From Phallusia mammillata (taxonomy: Eukaryota; Chordata; Ascidiacea; Phlebobranchia; Ascidiidae): a stretch of DNA of 64,000 bases. The position numbers and the translations under genes are program-made. The notes under the pieces are model-generated. The model had not been told where the DNA came from, made no database searches, and worked only from the letters and a program-made list of their open reading frames with translations. The DNA lies in contig QLIY01000614.1 of the NCBI GenBank assembly GCA_003260075.1, positions 8,280-72,279 of the forward strand, in the 5' to 3' direction. Shown piece after piece: positions 1 through 11,641 of this stretch. Positions within the stretch are counted from its first letter, which is position 1. Each line of letters begins with the position of its first letter.

Positions 1-160
1 GCAAACCGGTTCGGACCGGATAATTTGCCCGAACCAGAACAGAACCCGAAAATATACATTTTTAAAAACCTGAACCGAAACCCGAACCATTAAAAACAAA
101 ACCAAGTAAACCCGAACCGAACCTGAACCCATATGACAAGCGGTTCGACTCCCTGGTTTA
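1..160. repeat. Degenerate CCGAACC-rich repeat
   Basis: The window opens inside a simple-sequence-like block in which variants of CCGAACC and CCGAAA recur every 10-20 bases. A related CCCGAA-rich patch occurs at about 34820-34870 and 35050-35070, so this may be a dispersed repeat rather than a local microsatellite. No coding potential was seen. Confidence 0.4.
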
Positions 161-270
161 AACGAAACCTGCAATGCAGTTTGTCCGCTTTAAACTATAC
201 TTATTACGCCAGTCATTTTAATCTAGTTACAATGTATACTTAACGCTGAACATACTATTTCCTAACGGAA

Positions 271-585
271 ATGGCTACGAAGGCTTTGTTTGACAGTAAA
301 GAAATTGTGGAAAAATACAACATTTATCGACCACAGTACATACAGAAGAAGTTGCTGATCTTATACTTAAAGAACTTAAAACAGGTTCGGCATCGAAAAT
401 AACGTTTGATTTGAAAGCTTAGAAAAGACGGACGAAAAATCATTTGATGTTGCTGAGGTGTTTGGGAAAAACCTGAAACAATACCTTGGATATCAGTCAT
501 TTTCTGATGCAGATGTGAAACTAACAACAGAGTTTGAAATGTTTATAATAGTAGCACGTGGTGTAAGCGGTGTAAAGCTTACTTA
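271..585 (+). pseudogene. Methyltransferase pseudogene, internally deleted
   Basis: This starts with ATGGCTACGAAGGCTTTGTTTG, nearly the same start as the intact copies at 11642 and 13517, and continues in their N-terminal reading (FDSKEIVEKYNIYRP-like) to about 412. It then jumps directly to the C-terminal part (about 415-585, a reading like SFDVAEVFGKNLKQ ending in IIVARGV). The SAM-binding core is missing, and a frameshift follows the tyrosine-rich N-terminal stretch. It is a dead, internally deleted member of the local family. Confidence 0.75.
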
Positions 586-2220
586 ATTTGAAACAAATAT
601 CCTGAATTGTCTACAACCGAGTATATATTTTACATGCATAATACAATGCCATAAAAACTCGATTTTTTTATTCGAGGTTTTGCTCTATGCTTTGTACTGA
701 TTCAAAGATATTATTTCGATCATTTTCACACAAAGACATATATCATTGTTTGATCAATTAATCAGTCAAACTTTATAGTTGTTATTACGAGTTGAGTAGC
801 TTTGAGCGAGCAGTTGCAACCCCCCCCCCCCCCCCCCCCCCCCCCTTTCTTTTATATTTGCACCTTCCTATACTCTATTCTATTTAATGATTATTATTAA
901 CATGAATCCTAAAGAAGTAAAGAAAACAGAAATAATCGTTTGGTAGGCTACAACTAAAACGTTTATCGTTTAAGGAGTTTATTTCATGTTAAAGTAATAA
1001 AATATGACGATTGTTGACCTTCAGAACGTGATGCAACGTAACAGCTTACTTCGCGGCAAAAGCATTGTCCAGTTGCACGAGTTGTCGTACGTGATTAAGG
1101 GGCCATTCGCTATCGTAAACCAATGAATCCCTCCCATCACCTTTTGTGGTAATCGATCGCCTGGCGGGGAAAAGTATACGTTTCTAGTTGTTTCAGTGAG
1201 ACTGTGAAAGTGTTCCTTAATTATGTCTTTAAACTGGTATATCACACACATTTGCAGCAACATTACCATTACGTGCAATAATCATGAAGACATGGAATTA
1301 TTTATGTTATTTTTTCATTCAACATCTGGCTTTTCGCAGTAAACACTGCATGATTTAAATTGTTAAACCTAGATTTGGGTAAAGCACCATAGTTTTGATA
1401 TGGAAGGAAGAGAAAGAAAAATATCTTACTTTTCAACAAGATCGCCATTTCAACACATTTACATTACACACTCAAACAAGTTTATGTTGTAATACAAGCC
1501 TTATGTACTGATTGGAACCACTTTTCTTTTTCCTGATACTAAAGTTGTCCATTTTATCAAAAAAAATTCTACAAAGCAGCGAAACACAATTCACTTTACG
1601 AATTTCTTCCATATTGCAGTAAAACTATTTGCACTCCTGCAAAAAGCTTTTTACAACTTTTTGTTTTCAGTTTGCTTATTTTTCACGAAAAACACCTTGT
1701 GCCACTATCAAAAATATATTTCAAACTCTGCTTTTAGCTTTACATTGTCATAACTCCCCCCCCCCCTGTCCGAAGAAGCTGGCCACTTTTCTAAGGGGAC
1801 TGCGTTACATGTCTTAATCCCAATAACGCAACACATATAAATTGATCGACAGGTTTAACGACGCACAAAGCCTGGCAGTACGTATTGCCAGACACTTCGA
1901 TAAGTCAAGGTTCAGAATGCGTTGCATTCAAAAACTGCAAAACATGACTCTTCGTATGGATACCCAAGCGCTTTATATTTTAAACAGCTGGTACAAAGCA
2001 ATAGTAGATAAAATACTAGAATCCAATACAGCGTAATTACATGTGATGGCTACAGAAAAGCACACCATGAATGTTTCGTTTTGTGTTAAATGGGTGCTTT
2101 TTCCTAATACTAAAGTTGTTCATTTTATTAAAAAAAATCATTTTAGGAACATTCCATATAACAGTAAAACAATTTCAACTCTTATCAAAGGCTTTTCACA
2201 ACATTGTGTTTTTAGTTTGC
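586..2220. other. Spacer with degraded methyltransferase flanks
   Basis: No gene was recognised. A 26-C run lies at 820-845 and an 11-C run at 1756-1766. About 1500-1755 is a diverged copy of 2085-2290, that is, the 3' flank plus last codons of the minus-strand methyltransferase fragment that follows. A second, more eroded minus-strand C-terminus is therefore buried near 1690-1755. The small open frames here carry no family motifs. Confidence 0.5.
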
Positions 2221-3700
2221 TTATTTTTCACAACAAACACCTTGTGCCACTATCAGAAAGATTTCAAACTCTGCTTTTAGCTTTACACTGTCATCATTCA
2301 ACGTCGGAACGCCCAGCATCCGTTTCAGAGTTTTCCCGAAATTCTCGCCGATATCCAACGACTCGTCGACTTCATCACTTAATGTTTCATTCCACCCTGG
2401 CATTTTTCCTCTCTTTTTATCGAGGTAACTGTCACGTGAGCCAAAGGAACGAATAAATCCTTTGACTGTAGTTAGATTCCAATCATGCACTTGCTTAACT
2501 GTAAATCGGCTTTTGTTTCTCAGGGAAATTTTGTCATATATACCCGAGTATTTGCGAAGAACTTCATTTGTAGCACATTTGTACTTATCCGTTAAGGTTA
2601 ACCCGTCTATAATTTTGCGAAGAAGATTAGATGCAGAACTTGACAAATCTTCATGATGATTTTCCATATTTATTTTAAGTCCCCCCCCCCAGCATCCGTT
2701 TCACAGTTTTCCTGAAATTCTCGCCAATATCCAACGACTCGTCGACTTCATCACCTAATGTTTCATTCAACCCTGGCATTTTTACTCTCTTTTTATCGAA
2801 GTAACTGTCACGTGAGCCAAAGGAACGAATAAACCCTTTGACTGTAGTTAGATTCCAATCATGTAGGCTACTTGCTTAACTGTAAACCGGCTTTTGTTTA
2901 CCCCCCCCCCGTTTCCAACAAAAACTGATCTAAATTAAACCAATGTGCAGCTTCGGCTACCAGCAACAAATCTACGCATCCATTTTCCACCCTTATCTTT
3001 TCCGCCCTCCCGACGTCATAAGTAACATGTTGAAACATGTTCTGTTGTCTTGCAATGTTGATCTGCTCTTGGCTTATATCGGTTGCGAAGACTTTACCCC
3101 CCCCCCTATACCCGAGTATTTGCGAAGAACTTCATTTGTAGCACATTTGTACTTTTCCGTTGAGGTTAACCCGTCTATAATTTGCGAAGAAGATTATATG
3201 CAGAACTTGACAAATCTTCATGGTGATTTTCCATGTTTATTTTAAGAGAAGGGCTAGAATATCCAATCAACGCTAAGCATCCTTGTGGTTTCAGTACACG
3301 GGAAGTTTCCAACAAAAACTGATCTAAATTAAACCAATGTGCAGCTTCGGCTGCTAGCAATAAATCTATACGCTTCCATCTTCCACCCTAATCTTTTCAG
3401 CCGTCCCGACGTCATAAGTAACATGTTCTGTTGTCTTGCAATGTTGATTTGCTCTTGGCTTATATCGGTTGCCAAGACTTTATTAAAGTATGGAGCAAAT
3501 AGGTTTGTAGTTTGTCTTCCACAATCATCTTCCACCATCAAATCGAAATTTGCTTTACAACCAAAAGATATTGCCTCTTTCCCAATAACATGATTAGCAA
3601 CATTTTGACTGTAGTCTGGTCGGAAAGATTTGTAATCTTCAACACGTTTTTTTGTTTCAAACAAGGCTTTCGATATGATGCCAAAGTTGAAAATGCTATA
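2221..3700 (-). pseudogene. Minus-strand methyltransferase in scrambled pieces
   Basis: Read on the minus strand, this holds nearly a whole methyltransferase in pieces. The N-terminal third (3329-3690) reads SKALFETKKRVEDYK and has the SAM-motif region altered from EVGCGSG to EDDCGRQ. The middle third (3175-3360) contains AAEAAHWFNLDQF. The C-terminal half (2221-2667) ends in the family IFLIVAQ sequence. The expected ATG reads ATA. Partial repeats of the same pieces at 2691-2900, 2911-3096 and 3107-3240 are separated by 10-C runs at 2681-2690, 2901-2910 and 3097-3106. The scrambling looks like assembly of overlapping allelic contigs. The lost start and damaged SAM loop suggest that the locus is also degenerate. 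Confidence 0.7.
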
Positions 3701-3857
3701 TGGTCGTGCAACCAGCCACCTACATAGCGGTAAAAAAACACGTTATTTCAGTCTCAGGCTGTAAAAAAATGACAAATAACAGCGCTTCAGCAGACCGTAA
3801 CACGTGAAATGTGGGACCGTAAAAGATCAAATTTAAGTTATGAAGGATCGCTTTGAC

Positions 3858-3859
<2 letters not shown>

Positions 3860-3914
<55 letters not shown>
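3860..3914. repeat. 55-nt poly-C run
   Basis: An uninterrupted run of C joins unrelated flanks. It is one of the longest of the roughly 30 C/G runs in the window, most of which are 10-11 nt and border duplicated sequence. It is probably an assembly or sequencing artefact rather than a biological tract. Confidence 0.85.
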
Positions 3915-3915
<1 letters not shown>

Positions 3916-4303
3916 TTCCTTGAAAGTTGCGTAGTTTAAATTATACGTCTACATTTACAGAAGAATTGCTTAAGAAGCGTGGTAAACATAAAAACGCAAG
4001 GGCGGGTTGGGAGCTTTCACGCAACCATAATATTGATAACAAAACTAAATATCAAAAAGAGCGTGGGAAATCAATAGAAATACAAGAGTGAACATTAAGT
4101 AGGCGTAACAAACCTTAGAACACATACAATATTATGAGTGCGTTCATAAAAGCGAAAACCTAGAACAAAAAGAACAAAAATATGAAAATAAACAATGCAA
4201 AACAAAACAATGAAAAGAAATGTGTGTACGCACTCATGACATAAACAGAAAGTTATAGGTTAGTACACCCAAAATGAAAGCAAATCGAATTCAGTGGATT
4301 TAA

Positions 4304-5000
4304 AATGGCGAAAGCATTGCTTAAAAGCAAAAAAAATGTGAAAAGTTAAAATATATATCGACCACACTACTGTCAAAAGGTTGCCAATCACGTAATTGGC
4401 GTATTGGTAAAATCGTTAGGAAGAACATGTTCTAGTGCACTAAGGTTTGATTTGAATCATTTGATGGCGGAAGTTGGTTGTGAAAGTGGCAAACCTAAAC
4501 CTCTTTGCTCCATACTTTAACAAAATCTTAGATACAGACATCAGCAAGTAACTGATAAAAAGCGCAAGACAACAAAGTAAGTTTCAACGTGTTAGTTACG
4601 AAATTGGAAAAGCTGAAAAGACAAATGTTGAAAATGAAAGCGTAGATTTGTTGCTGACAGGCAAAGCTGCACATTAGTTTAATTTAGATCAGTTTTTCCT
4701 TGAAACTTCTTGTGTCCTGAAACTACAAGGATGTTTGGCGTTATCAGGGTATGCTCCTCCAAGACTTAAACAAAATGTTGAGGAACAACATGACAAGCAT
4801 TCACTTTATGCATATAACCTACTTTGTGAAGCTATAATGAAAATAAATGCAGAACATAAATGAGAAGAACGCGAGGTTCGGGCGCATACACGGGTACTTG
4901 CAATAAAACTCTTGCGACAAACATTTTTCGTTATTTAGTATGCCGACAGTATGACTGGAGTCTGGCTAACAGTCATGGAGTTCATATGTTCCCTTGGTAT
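4304..5000 (+). pseudogene. Full-length decayed methyltransferase pseudogene
   Basis: It begins ATGGCGAAAGCATTGC and can be followed by eye almost to the end of the family. Visible landmarks are IYRPHYCQKVANHVIG-like, then the SAM-loop region around 4470, ATDISK, then LLLTGKAAH followed by a stop where Trp is expected, then FLETSCVLKLQGCLAL, and RQYDWSLA near 4945. Several stops and frameshifts (for example the TAA after ATDISK) make it non-functional. It lies in the same orientation as the intact copies. Confidence 0.75.
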
Positions 5001-5984
5001 ATGAGGGAAGTAGGCCTGCATGTTGAGTTGAGTAGAGTTTATTTCGCTTGGTGAAAGACAACGTAGCAACACAATTGCACTAAAACAATCACCAAGCCGG
5101 AAATAGCTGCGCAACGTTAAAACGTTATGAAGCGCAAAAAAAGTGTTGGGCACAATTGGTGGATAGTGATACAACGAGCTGTAGCTACACCGTATTATGA
5201 AGCGTTATGTGTCGGGTGCTCACAAGAAAGTGAGTGTGGCGCAGAGTGAGTATAACACGACTGGGGGGAAAACGATGGTGGGACCAGTCGCGGGGGCCCT
5301 AGAATCTAACCACCCGTGTTAGGGTAAGAGGGTGGGGTTCGACAGGAAAAGAAACCACCGAAAGAATCCCTGCCGGATAGTTTCAAGCGCCGGAAGGAAG
5401 AACACACAACATATCCCTAGTCGTCATTAATAATTAACGTTTGACTCATTTGCAGTTAAAATTATCGATGAAAGTGTTTTGGCAGTTAATTTAGTCATTT
5501 AAAATAAGTGAGGATATAAGTTTATCACACATCCAAAAATTGAAGTTAAAAATAAATCCCCCCCCCCCAATTCATAAAAATGTAATCAGTCCAGCGCAAC
5601 GACAGAGTATGTCCTGGGTGTTTTTCAACCACAACAACAGCAAAAGTTGTTACAAAAAAACGAAACAAAAATGATCAGGGGCGTACTACCTGCAAGGCCG
5701 CAATGAAGTGGGTAGAGCGGTCGTGGAGCACTGTATAAGTATATTATTATTATTAGTAGTAGTAGTAAATGCTGTAGATAGGCTTGACAGGAAACTCCCC
5801 CCCCCCCTATAACCAAATAATATGTAAAATTGTCGATTAATTTTGGGAATAAAGGGGGCCATGGGCCCTGGTTGGGAACCACTGGTTTAGTCTATGATTT
5901 TCCTGCAACAACAAACACACAGCAGAAGGTAAATGGTTCCAGGACAAAAGCAATGCAATAATTAGCGACACATGTACAAGACTA
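5001..5984. other. Spacer with GC-rich block and duplicated segment
   Basis: A relatively GC-rich stretch at about 5215-5400 has no recognisable coding or RNA content. 5569-5796, bounded by 11-C runs at 5558-5568 and 5797-5807, is nearly the same as 6402-6623. Around 5858-5885 a short sequence ending in GGGAACCACTGG resembles a hAT-type terminus, but no partner end was found. Confidence 0.5.
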
Positions 5985-6190
5985 CATAAAAAGGAAAAGA
6001 GAGAAACTTCAAGATACGCATGGAAATTTACAGGACGAAGGGTCGTTTGATGTTGCTGAGATGTTTGGAAAAACACTAAAACAAATGTGGGCTGTAAATC
6101 AATCTCTGATGGCGATCTTGAAATTAAAACATGGTTTGAAATCTTTCTGATAGTTGCACGAGGTGTAAGCGGAACAATGTTAACAGCAGA
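5985..6190 (+). pseudogene. Methyltransferase C-terminal fragment
   Basis: Only the last quarter of the family is present: a reading like GSFDVAEMFGKTLKQM, a frameshift, then LEIKTWFEIFLIVARGVSG. The C-terminal signature FEIFxIVA matches that of the intact copies (for example at 12487-12510). No SAM-binding core precedes it. Confidence 0.7.
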
Positions 6191-6401
6191 AATCAAGCTT
6201 TGACCACACATTATATATGTTGATTTGCAATACAAATTTTCTTTGTATGCATTATGAGTATGATATTTGGTTCGTTCAAGATTAACCAATAATACCTAAT
6301 TTCATGAGATTCCTGACCTTAATTTGGCATAGGTTATAAGTTGTGTCAAGTGTTAAACAGAAGGTATTCCACGAACACGCGTGCTGTACATTATGTTTCA
6401 A

Positions 6402-6625
6402 TTCATAAAAATGTAATCAGTCCAGCGCAACGACAGAGTATGTCCTAGGTGTTTTTCAGCCACAACAACAGCAAAAGTTGTTACAAAAAAAAACGAAACA
6501 AAAATGATCAGGGGCGTACTACCTGCAAGGCCGTAATGAAGTGGGTAGAGCGGTCGTGAAGCACTGTATAAGTATATTATTATTATTAGTAGTAGTAAAT
6601 GCTGTAGATAGGCTTGACAGGAAAC
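6402..6625. repeat. Second copy of 5569-5796 segment
   Basis: Nearly identical to 5569-5796, with differences in a short ATT/AGT microsatellite and a few bases. A more diverged relative sits at about 9245-9560 upstream of another methyltransferase pseudogene. This indicates that the amplified unit once included upstream flanks as well as the gene. Confidence 0.65.
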
Positions 6626-6745
6626 CAAACATGGTTGTCCGACAAAAAAACAACGTTTACGCAAACACGATATTCGTATTACCTGCGATAACAAGGAAAT
6701 TGCGGACAATCGCGCCCAGGCGACATAACTACAGTAACAACATGT

Positions 6746-6960
6746 TTAAAGCTATTTTTAAAGACTAAGTCATTGTTTAAAGCTACAAAACTAATCGGCC
6801 ATACTACAGTGAAGAAATTGCTGATCGTGCACTAAATGCATTGAAGAAGGCTTCAGAAGTTGAAGCAAAGTTTGTTATGGAAGCGTAGACCTATTGCTGG
6901 CTGCTGAAGCCGTGCAATCGTTTGATCTTAAAAGACTTTATCAGAAACATCTCGTTTGCT
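6746..6960 (+). pseudogene. Methyltransferase pseudogene, N-terminal remnants
   Basis: After a plausible decayed start, the sequence reads RPYYSEEIADRALNALKKASEVEAKFV, then jumps to GSVDLLLAAEAVQSFDL, losing the SAM loop between the two. The order of motifs matches the intact copies, but the frame is broken and the C-terminal half is missing. Confidence 0.65.
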
Positions 6961-7106
6961 TAAGACTTAAGCAATTCTAATATTCTATTAGCACCAAACA
7001 TCCATGTGTCTTAAGCCTTAATTTCTTGCTTCAGCCTTAGGTAAGCACTTTTTAACCTTCGTTTGTATTATTTCCGGTTGAACCAAAAACCAATGAACTG
7101 ATTGAG
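6961..7106. other. Short AT-rich spacer
   Basis: Nothing recognisable was seen. It separates the preceding pseudogene from the conserved upstream block of the 7502 methyltransferase. Confidence 0.4.
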
Positions 7107-7501
7107 TATATTTGACAGCAGTAACAACTTTGACCAAAGCGATGGGCGCTTTGGCACATTCATCATAATGCCCGTAAGACAGTAATTAAGTTCAAAATTC
7201 AGTCATAAAACAAAAAAGTATGTGTTGGCTAACGACAAACGGCAATTTATCGATAAAACAGTCAATGTATATACACGTAGCACGACATTCGTGACAACTT
7301 TTTTTGCGGTAATACTGATAAATGCCGCTTTTCCGCACATATATTTGTTTTGGGGGCCTTTCTAACTGTTCATTATGAGGCCATGATACAAAAAAAAGCT
7401 TCAGTCATTGACGTCAGTGCTGGATCAGCCACTTGACAGGAAATCACGCACAAAGTCATCAGACACGAGGGCGCCGTGAAGTTAACCTTTTCCCAAAGAA
7501 A
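7107..7501 (+). promoter_or_regulatory. Conserved methyltransferase upstream block
   Basis: This non-coding block aligns with 11151-11641 and 13026-13516 ahead of the two other long methyltransferase genes. Shared landmarks are GCAGTAACAACTTTGA at the left, a 13-bp interrupted palindrome CACGA-CAT-TCGTG (7281-7293), and ATTATGAGGCCATGA near the gene. Conservation beyond the coding region fits a shared promoter carried along in duplication. The transcription start is not determinable by eye. Confidence 0.5.
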
Positions 7502-8400
7502 ATGGCTAATAAAGCTTTGTATGAAAGCAAAGAAATTGTGAAAAGTTACAGTGTATATCGACCACATTACAGTCAACAAATTGCTGATCATGTACTCGAT
7601 GAATTGAAAAAAGCTTCGCCATCGAAAACAACATTCGATTTGATGGTTGAAGTTGGTTGTGGAAGTGGACAAGCTACAAACCTTTTTGCACCTTACTTTA
7701 ACAAAGTATTGGCAACAGACATCAGTGACGAGCAGATAAAAAGTGCAAGACAACGAAGTGAGTTTAAACATGTTAGTTACGACATAGGAAAAGCTGAAAA
7801 GATCAATGCTCCCCCCCCCCCCCCCCCCCCTTGCTGGCTGCCGAAGCTGCACATTGGTTCAATTTGAAAGAATTTTATTCAGAAGCTAGTCGCATTCTTA
7901 AGCCAAACGGGTGTTTAGCTTTGATTGGATATGGTTGTCCGAAAATTAAGCCAAGTGTGAACAAGATGAATCCCGAAGATGCCTCAAGTCTCGCAACCAG
8001 CCTTTTGGATGAGTCGTTGCTTGAAATCGCTGGAGAAGACAAACCCGTATATCTTGAAACAGGCAGCAAATACTCGGGAATTTGCGCCGAAATTCCATCA
8101 ACTAAAATTAATCGGTTTTCGGTAAAGCAAGCGCACGACTGGACGTTGGCCTACCTGAAAGGATTTTATCATTCAATTGGCATATATCAGAAGTACATGA
8201 AAAAAATAAGAGAGGAGCTACAAGCTCAAAGAGGAAATCCATCTGCAGAAGACGACAGATCAATTGATGTGGCAGAAGTATTTGTGGAAAAGTTGAAGCG
8301 AAAGTTGGATCTTGCTTCTCTGAATGATGATGAAATCAAGATCACAGCAGAGTTTGAGGTTTTCATCATAGTTGCACACAGCTTGTCACAAATTGGATGA
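7502..8400 (+). CDS. Class I SAM-dependent methyltransferase, C-run interruption
   Basis: This is an intronless methyltransferase of the type 11 (UbiE/trans-aconitate-methyltransferase-like) family. The substrate cannot be inferred. The N-terminal part (7502-7810) carries the SAM-binding loop VEVGCGSGQAT and the acidic ATDIS motif. After a 20-C run (7811-7830) the protein resumes with LAAEAAHWFNLKEF and continues to a TGA at 8398-8400. In the paralogue at 11642 the corresponding interval is about 22 nt coding for the NGSVDL region, so the C run seems to replace a missing stretch of almost the same length and breaks frame by one base. The real gene may well be intact (about 300 aa). It differs from the 11642 and 13517 proteins at many positions, so it is a distinct paralogue and not an allele. 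Confidence 0.8.
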
Positions 8401-9592
8401 CAGCACAATATATTATTGCATATCATACATATAATATTTAATTGTAATATTAAAAAAATTGAACCTACCATATTTGTTTGAAAAACGGTACGTAACAAAT
8501 CAATTCAGTGCTTTGTTACAATTACCGCACATTGAGGACAAATAATAATTGTGCAAAGTAGTAGGTCTTCTATTAGGCCTATTACCGAATTTGGAGTTTA
8601 TATTAGCGAGCACGCGTTGTTGAGTTGTACATGCCTCCAGCCCTTCATAAGTTCCTGTCGTGATTTCATATGTCAATTAACGGTTTATAGGCCTACACCA
8701 ATGTAACTTCGTTGTGGTTTTACTTGAACACTTGGGCTGACCACAGTAACAAATGAACACATGTTAATACATTTAACATCACCCTCATGTTTTGTCTATT
8801 TTTCAACTGTGGTTTTACGCGGCAAACAACGAAACATCTACCGCAATATTTGACTATTTATTTGCTAGGTGAAACCATTGATCAACAACTCGCACACACA
8901 TTGAAATGACAGCTAATTGGGATTGTCCCGGACAACGAAAAACAGATAAAAACGGGGAAAAGGGGCTAAAAACGAGAGAGTTGCATAGATGACGCAAACG
9001 AACAAAGATTCCAGTAACAATATCTGAATTCGACACATAGTTTGATGCATTTTGGTTGTTTACACAAAACACATTACTCTTATAAAGTAGTAAAACAGGA
9101 AAAATGTTGCACACTCATGGTTTAACCCACAATGCTTAATTTCATGTGATTCTTTATAGCCTTATAAATGGACATACGTTATTGATTAATTTGATACCTA
9201 TACGTTGTGTCATTAATCAAAAGACAATACATTGAAAGCGCATGCTGTAGATTATGTTTAAATCAATAAAAACGCAATTAGCGCAACGATACAGTTTGTT
9301 CTCAGGGCTTTTTTTACATCGGCGACAACTACAGCAAATATTGGTAAGTAAAATAGAAACAAAAAAGTCACGGTCTGAAACGCACGGCAATGAAATAACA
9401 CGAGCACGAGCGGTCGTGAAGCATCACAAAATAGAACAGTTGGCGGTTTCGTTAGTAGTGAAAATATTCAACATAGCACGATTGTTTGACAAAAAACAAC
9501 GCTCACGCAATCACGACATTCTCAATATGTGCGATAACCAAGAAATTCAGGACAACCTAACTATACAGTTACAATAATCCCATTGGTTTAGA
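8401..9592. other. Intergenic spacer, no gene seen
   Basis: AT-rich sequence without recognised coding content. Two TAGGCCTA octamers occur near 8573 and 8685. About 9245-9560 is a diverged copy of the flank at 6402-6680 and precedes the next pseudogene, as expected if gene and flank were duplicated together. Confidence 0.5.
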
Positions 9593-10240
9593 ATGGCAAA
9601 GCTATGTTTGAAATCAGAGACATTTTTCAAGGCACCAACACTTATAGGCCATACTACAGTCAACCAGTCGTTCATCATGTACTTGACAAGTAAAAGAATG
9701 CATCAGGAGTAAAGTAAACATCGATTTAATGGTTGAAATCGGTTGTTGAAGCCGACAAGCTATAAAACCAATTTTCTCCATACGTTCACAAAGTCATGGC
9801 TACAGACGTCAGCGAGGAACAAATAAAAACTGAAATTAGTAAGCTAAAAAGAGTAATGTTGAGTATAAAAGTGTAGATTGGTTGCTAGCAGCTAAAGCTG
9901 TGCGAAGGTTTGACCTTAACTGATTTTAGAATCAACCATGTGAGGTAAAATTGTACGTTGCTTCAGCGAAGAGGCCAAACCTGAACTGATTGAAGTTGTG
10001 AACAAACATTCAGATAGCTATAATGATAGAATTCTTGCATCCAGCATGCAGTAAACCAATGTACGACTAAATCCTTGCAGATGTAATGGGGTTTCTGCGT
10101 TTCTTTGGCACATATAAGCCGTACGTGAAGACGAAAAGAGTACAATTTAAAAAAATTATAGAAAAGCCCAGTTGTTTGGGACCACCTTGAAACAAAAGCT
10201 GGGCTTCCAGTACTTAAGTAATAAAGACAAAAGTAGAATT
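9593..10240 (+). pseudogene. Heavily decayed methyltransferase pseudogene
   Basis: It starts ATGGCAAAGCTATG and retains RPYYSQPVVHHVLD, LMVEIGC followed by a stop at the SAM loop, KVMATDVSEEQIK and a degraded VDWLLAAKAV. The right half (about 10040-10240) is barely recognisable. Multiple stops and indels show it is the oldest-looking copy in the cluster. Confidence 0.65.
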
Positions 10241-10512
10241 TAAAACCTTTATTATAAATCACACAAGGCGTTACCGATGCAAAATAAACATGGCTATTGT
10301 GCATGATTAATAATTTGTTCTAAATATTTATGCAATGTGTAGCTCATACCTAAAATATTAAACATTAGCACAAAGGATTTCGCTTCTTTTCTGTGTCAGA
10401 AATTTGTAACTACTTGCGTCAGTTTTAGTTTTATTGACTGCATTTATTTAACCACTTTTTGTATTATTACCGGTTCAACCAAAAGCCTAACTGATTGAGT
10501 AAATTTAAAAAG
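10241..10512. other. Short spacer
   Basis: No recognised features. It ends at a 10-C run (10513-10522) that abuts the left end of the 1,875-bp tandem repeat. Confidence 0.4.
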
Positions 10513-10522
10513 CCCCCCCCCC

Positions 10523-10681
10523 GATCCTGTGGAAGTTTTTGCAAAAACACTAAAAGAAAAACTAGGCACTCACACTACCAGTGATGAAGATTTGAAGATA
10601 AAAGCAGTGTTTGAAATTTTTGTGATAGTAGCGCAAGATGTTCGTGGTGCAAAACAAGCTAAAGTAGATGTTAGTAAATAA
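10523..10681 (+). pseudogene. Methyltransferase C-terminal fragment at repeat edge
   Basis: Its sequence matches 12398-12556, the last 52 codons plus stop of the 11642 gene. It is the left edge of the 1,875-bp tandem repeat, cut by the C run at 10513-10522. It has no start or SAM-binding part. Confidence 0.85.
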
Positions 10682-11150
10682 CAATCCAAAGAATAGGTTT
10701 AACCTAACTACCTTTTACGTTGCATATATGCCTTACTACATCACTTAACAAACAGTTAAAAAGTTATACGTATCGTTTTGTTTGATGTTTTAGCCTGTAA
10801 ACTGAATCGTGCGAAATAAGATTTTGTTATGATAGAGGTGTGTCATATACCAACTACTTCACTTTACACGCTGTTTTACCGTGCATACGTGACTAAGGAT
10901 AGATTAGCAACAAATGTCACCCTTTAGTTGCGGGCTAGACAGTAGGTCAGTGGAACTTTAACGGTTTAACGCCTAATCGCTTGCCAAACACACAAACAAA
11001 TTAACAAAACACACAACCACAGCAGCTTTGCATTCAACCAAGTTATAGGTATATAAGCATAAAGCTGTTTGTTAAGTTTCTAGTTCACTATAAAGTGGCA
11101 CTATCGTTATGTGAAAATATATCAGGGACAGAGTAACAATTCACAAAAGC

Positions 11151-11641
11151 AGTAACAACTTTGAGCGAAGCGCCCATACATATCACAATGGCTAATGCCA
11201 AACGGCAATATCAAAGGCGCCGAATAGGCGGTGGCGGCCACCGTGAATATTTTAGTATGTTTGTAGCGGTATCGTGCAAAACATCGTCCACCACCTTGCA
11301 TTTTGGTAAAACTCGGCGCCTATGGGCAACTTTCGATAATATGGTCAGTGTACAGTACATACACGTAGCACGACATTCGTGACAACTTTTGTCGCGGTAA
11401 GACTGATAATTTCCGCTTCTCCCCATATTAATTTGTTTTGGTAGCCTCTTTAAGTGTTTTCGATGCTCCAGATTTTTTTTATTACTGGGTTAGCAATCCG
11501 GGCATTATGAGGCCATGAGAAAAAATGCTTCAGGCAATAAAGTCAGAGCTCTTTTCAGGTCACTTAACGCGAAATCAAGCGGAGAGAGATTACAATCACG
11601 ACGGCACCGAGGCACCGTAAAGTTAATCTTTTCTTAAAGAA
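11151..11641 (+). promoter_or_regulatory. Conserved methyltransferase upstream block, copy 2
   Basis: Identical, as far as could be read, to 13026-13516 and recognisably similar to 7107-7501. It contains GCAGTAACAACTTTGAGCG at the left, the interrupted palindrome CACGA-CAT-TCGTG at 11369-11381 and ATTATGAGGCCATGAG close to the gene. The palindrome is kept in the diverged third copy, which makes it the best candidate for a protein-binding site here. Confidence 0.5.

Noticed and set aside
5837-6709. Long minus-strand frames of 103-150 codons
   Set aside because: They are antisense to methyltransferase fragments and a duplicated AT-rich flank. Composition is low complexity.
11161-11382. 73-codon frame repeated at 13036
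   Set aside because: It is repeated only because it lies in the 1,875-bp tandem unit. The same block at 7107-7501 has no matching frame, so conservation there is non-coding.
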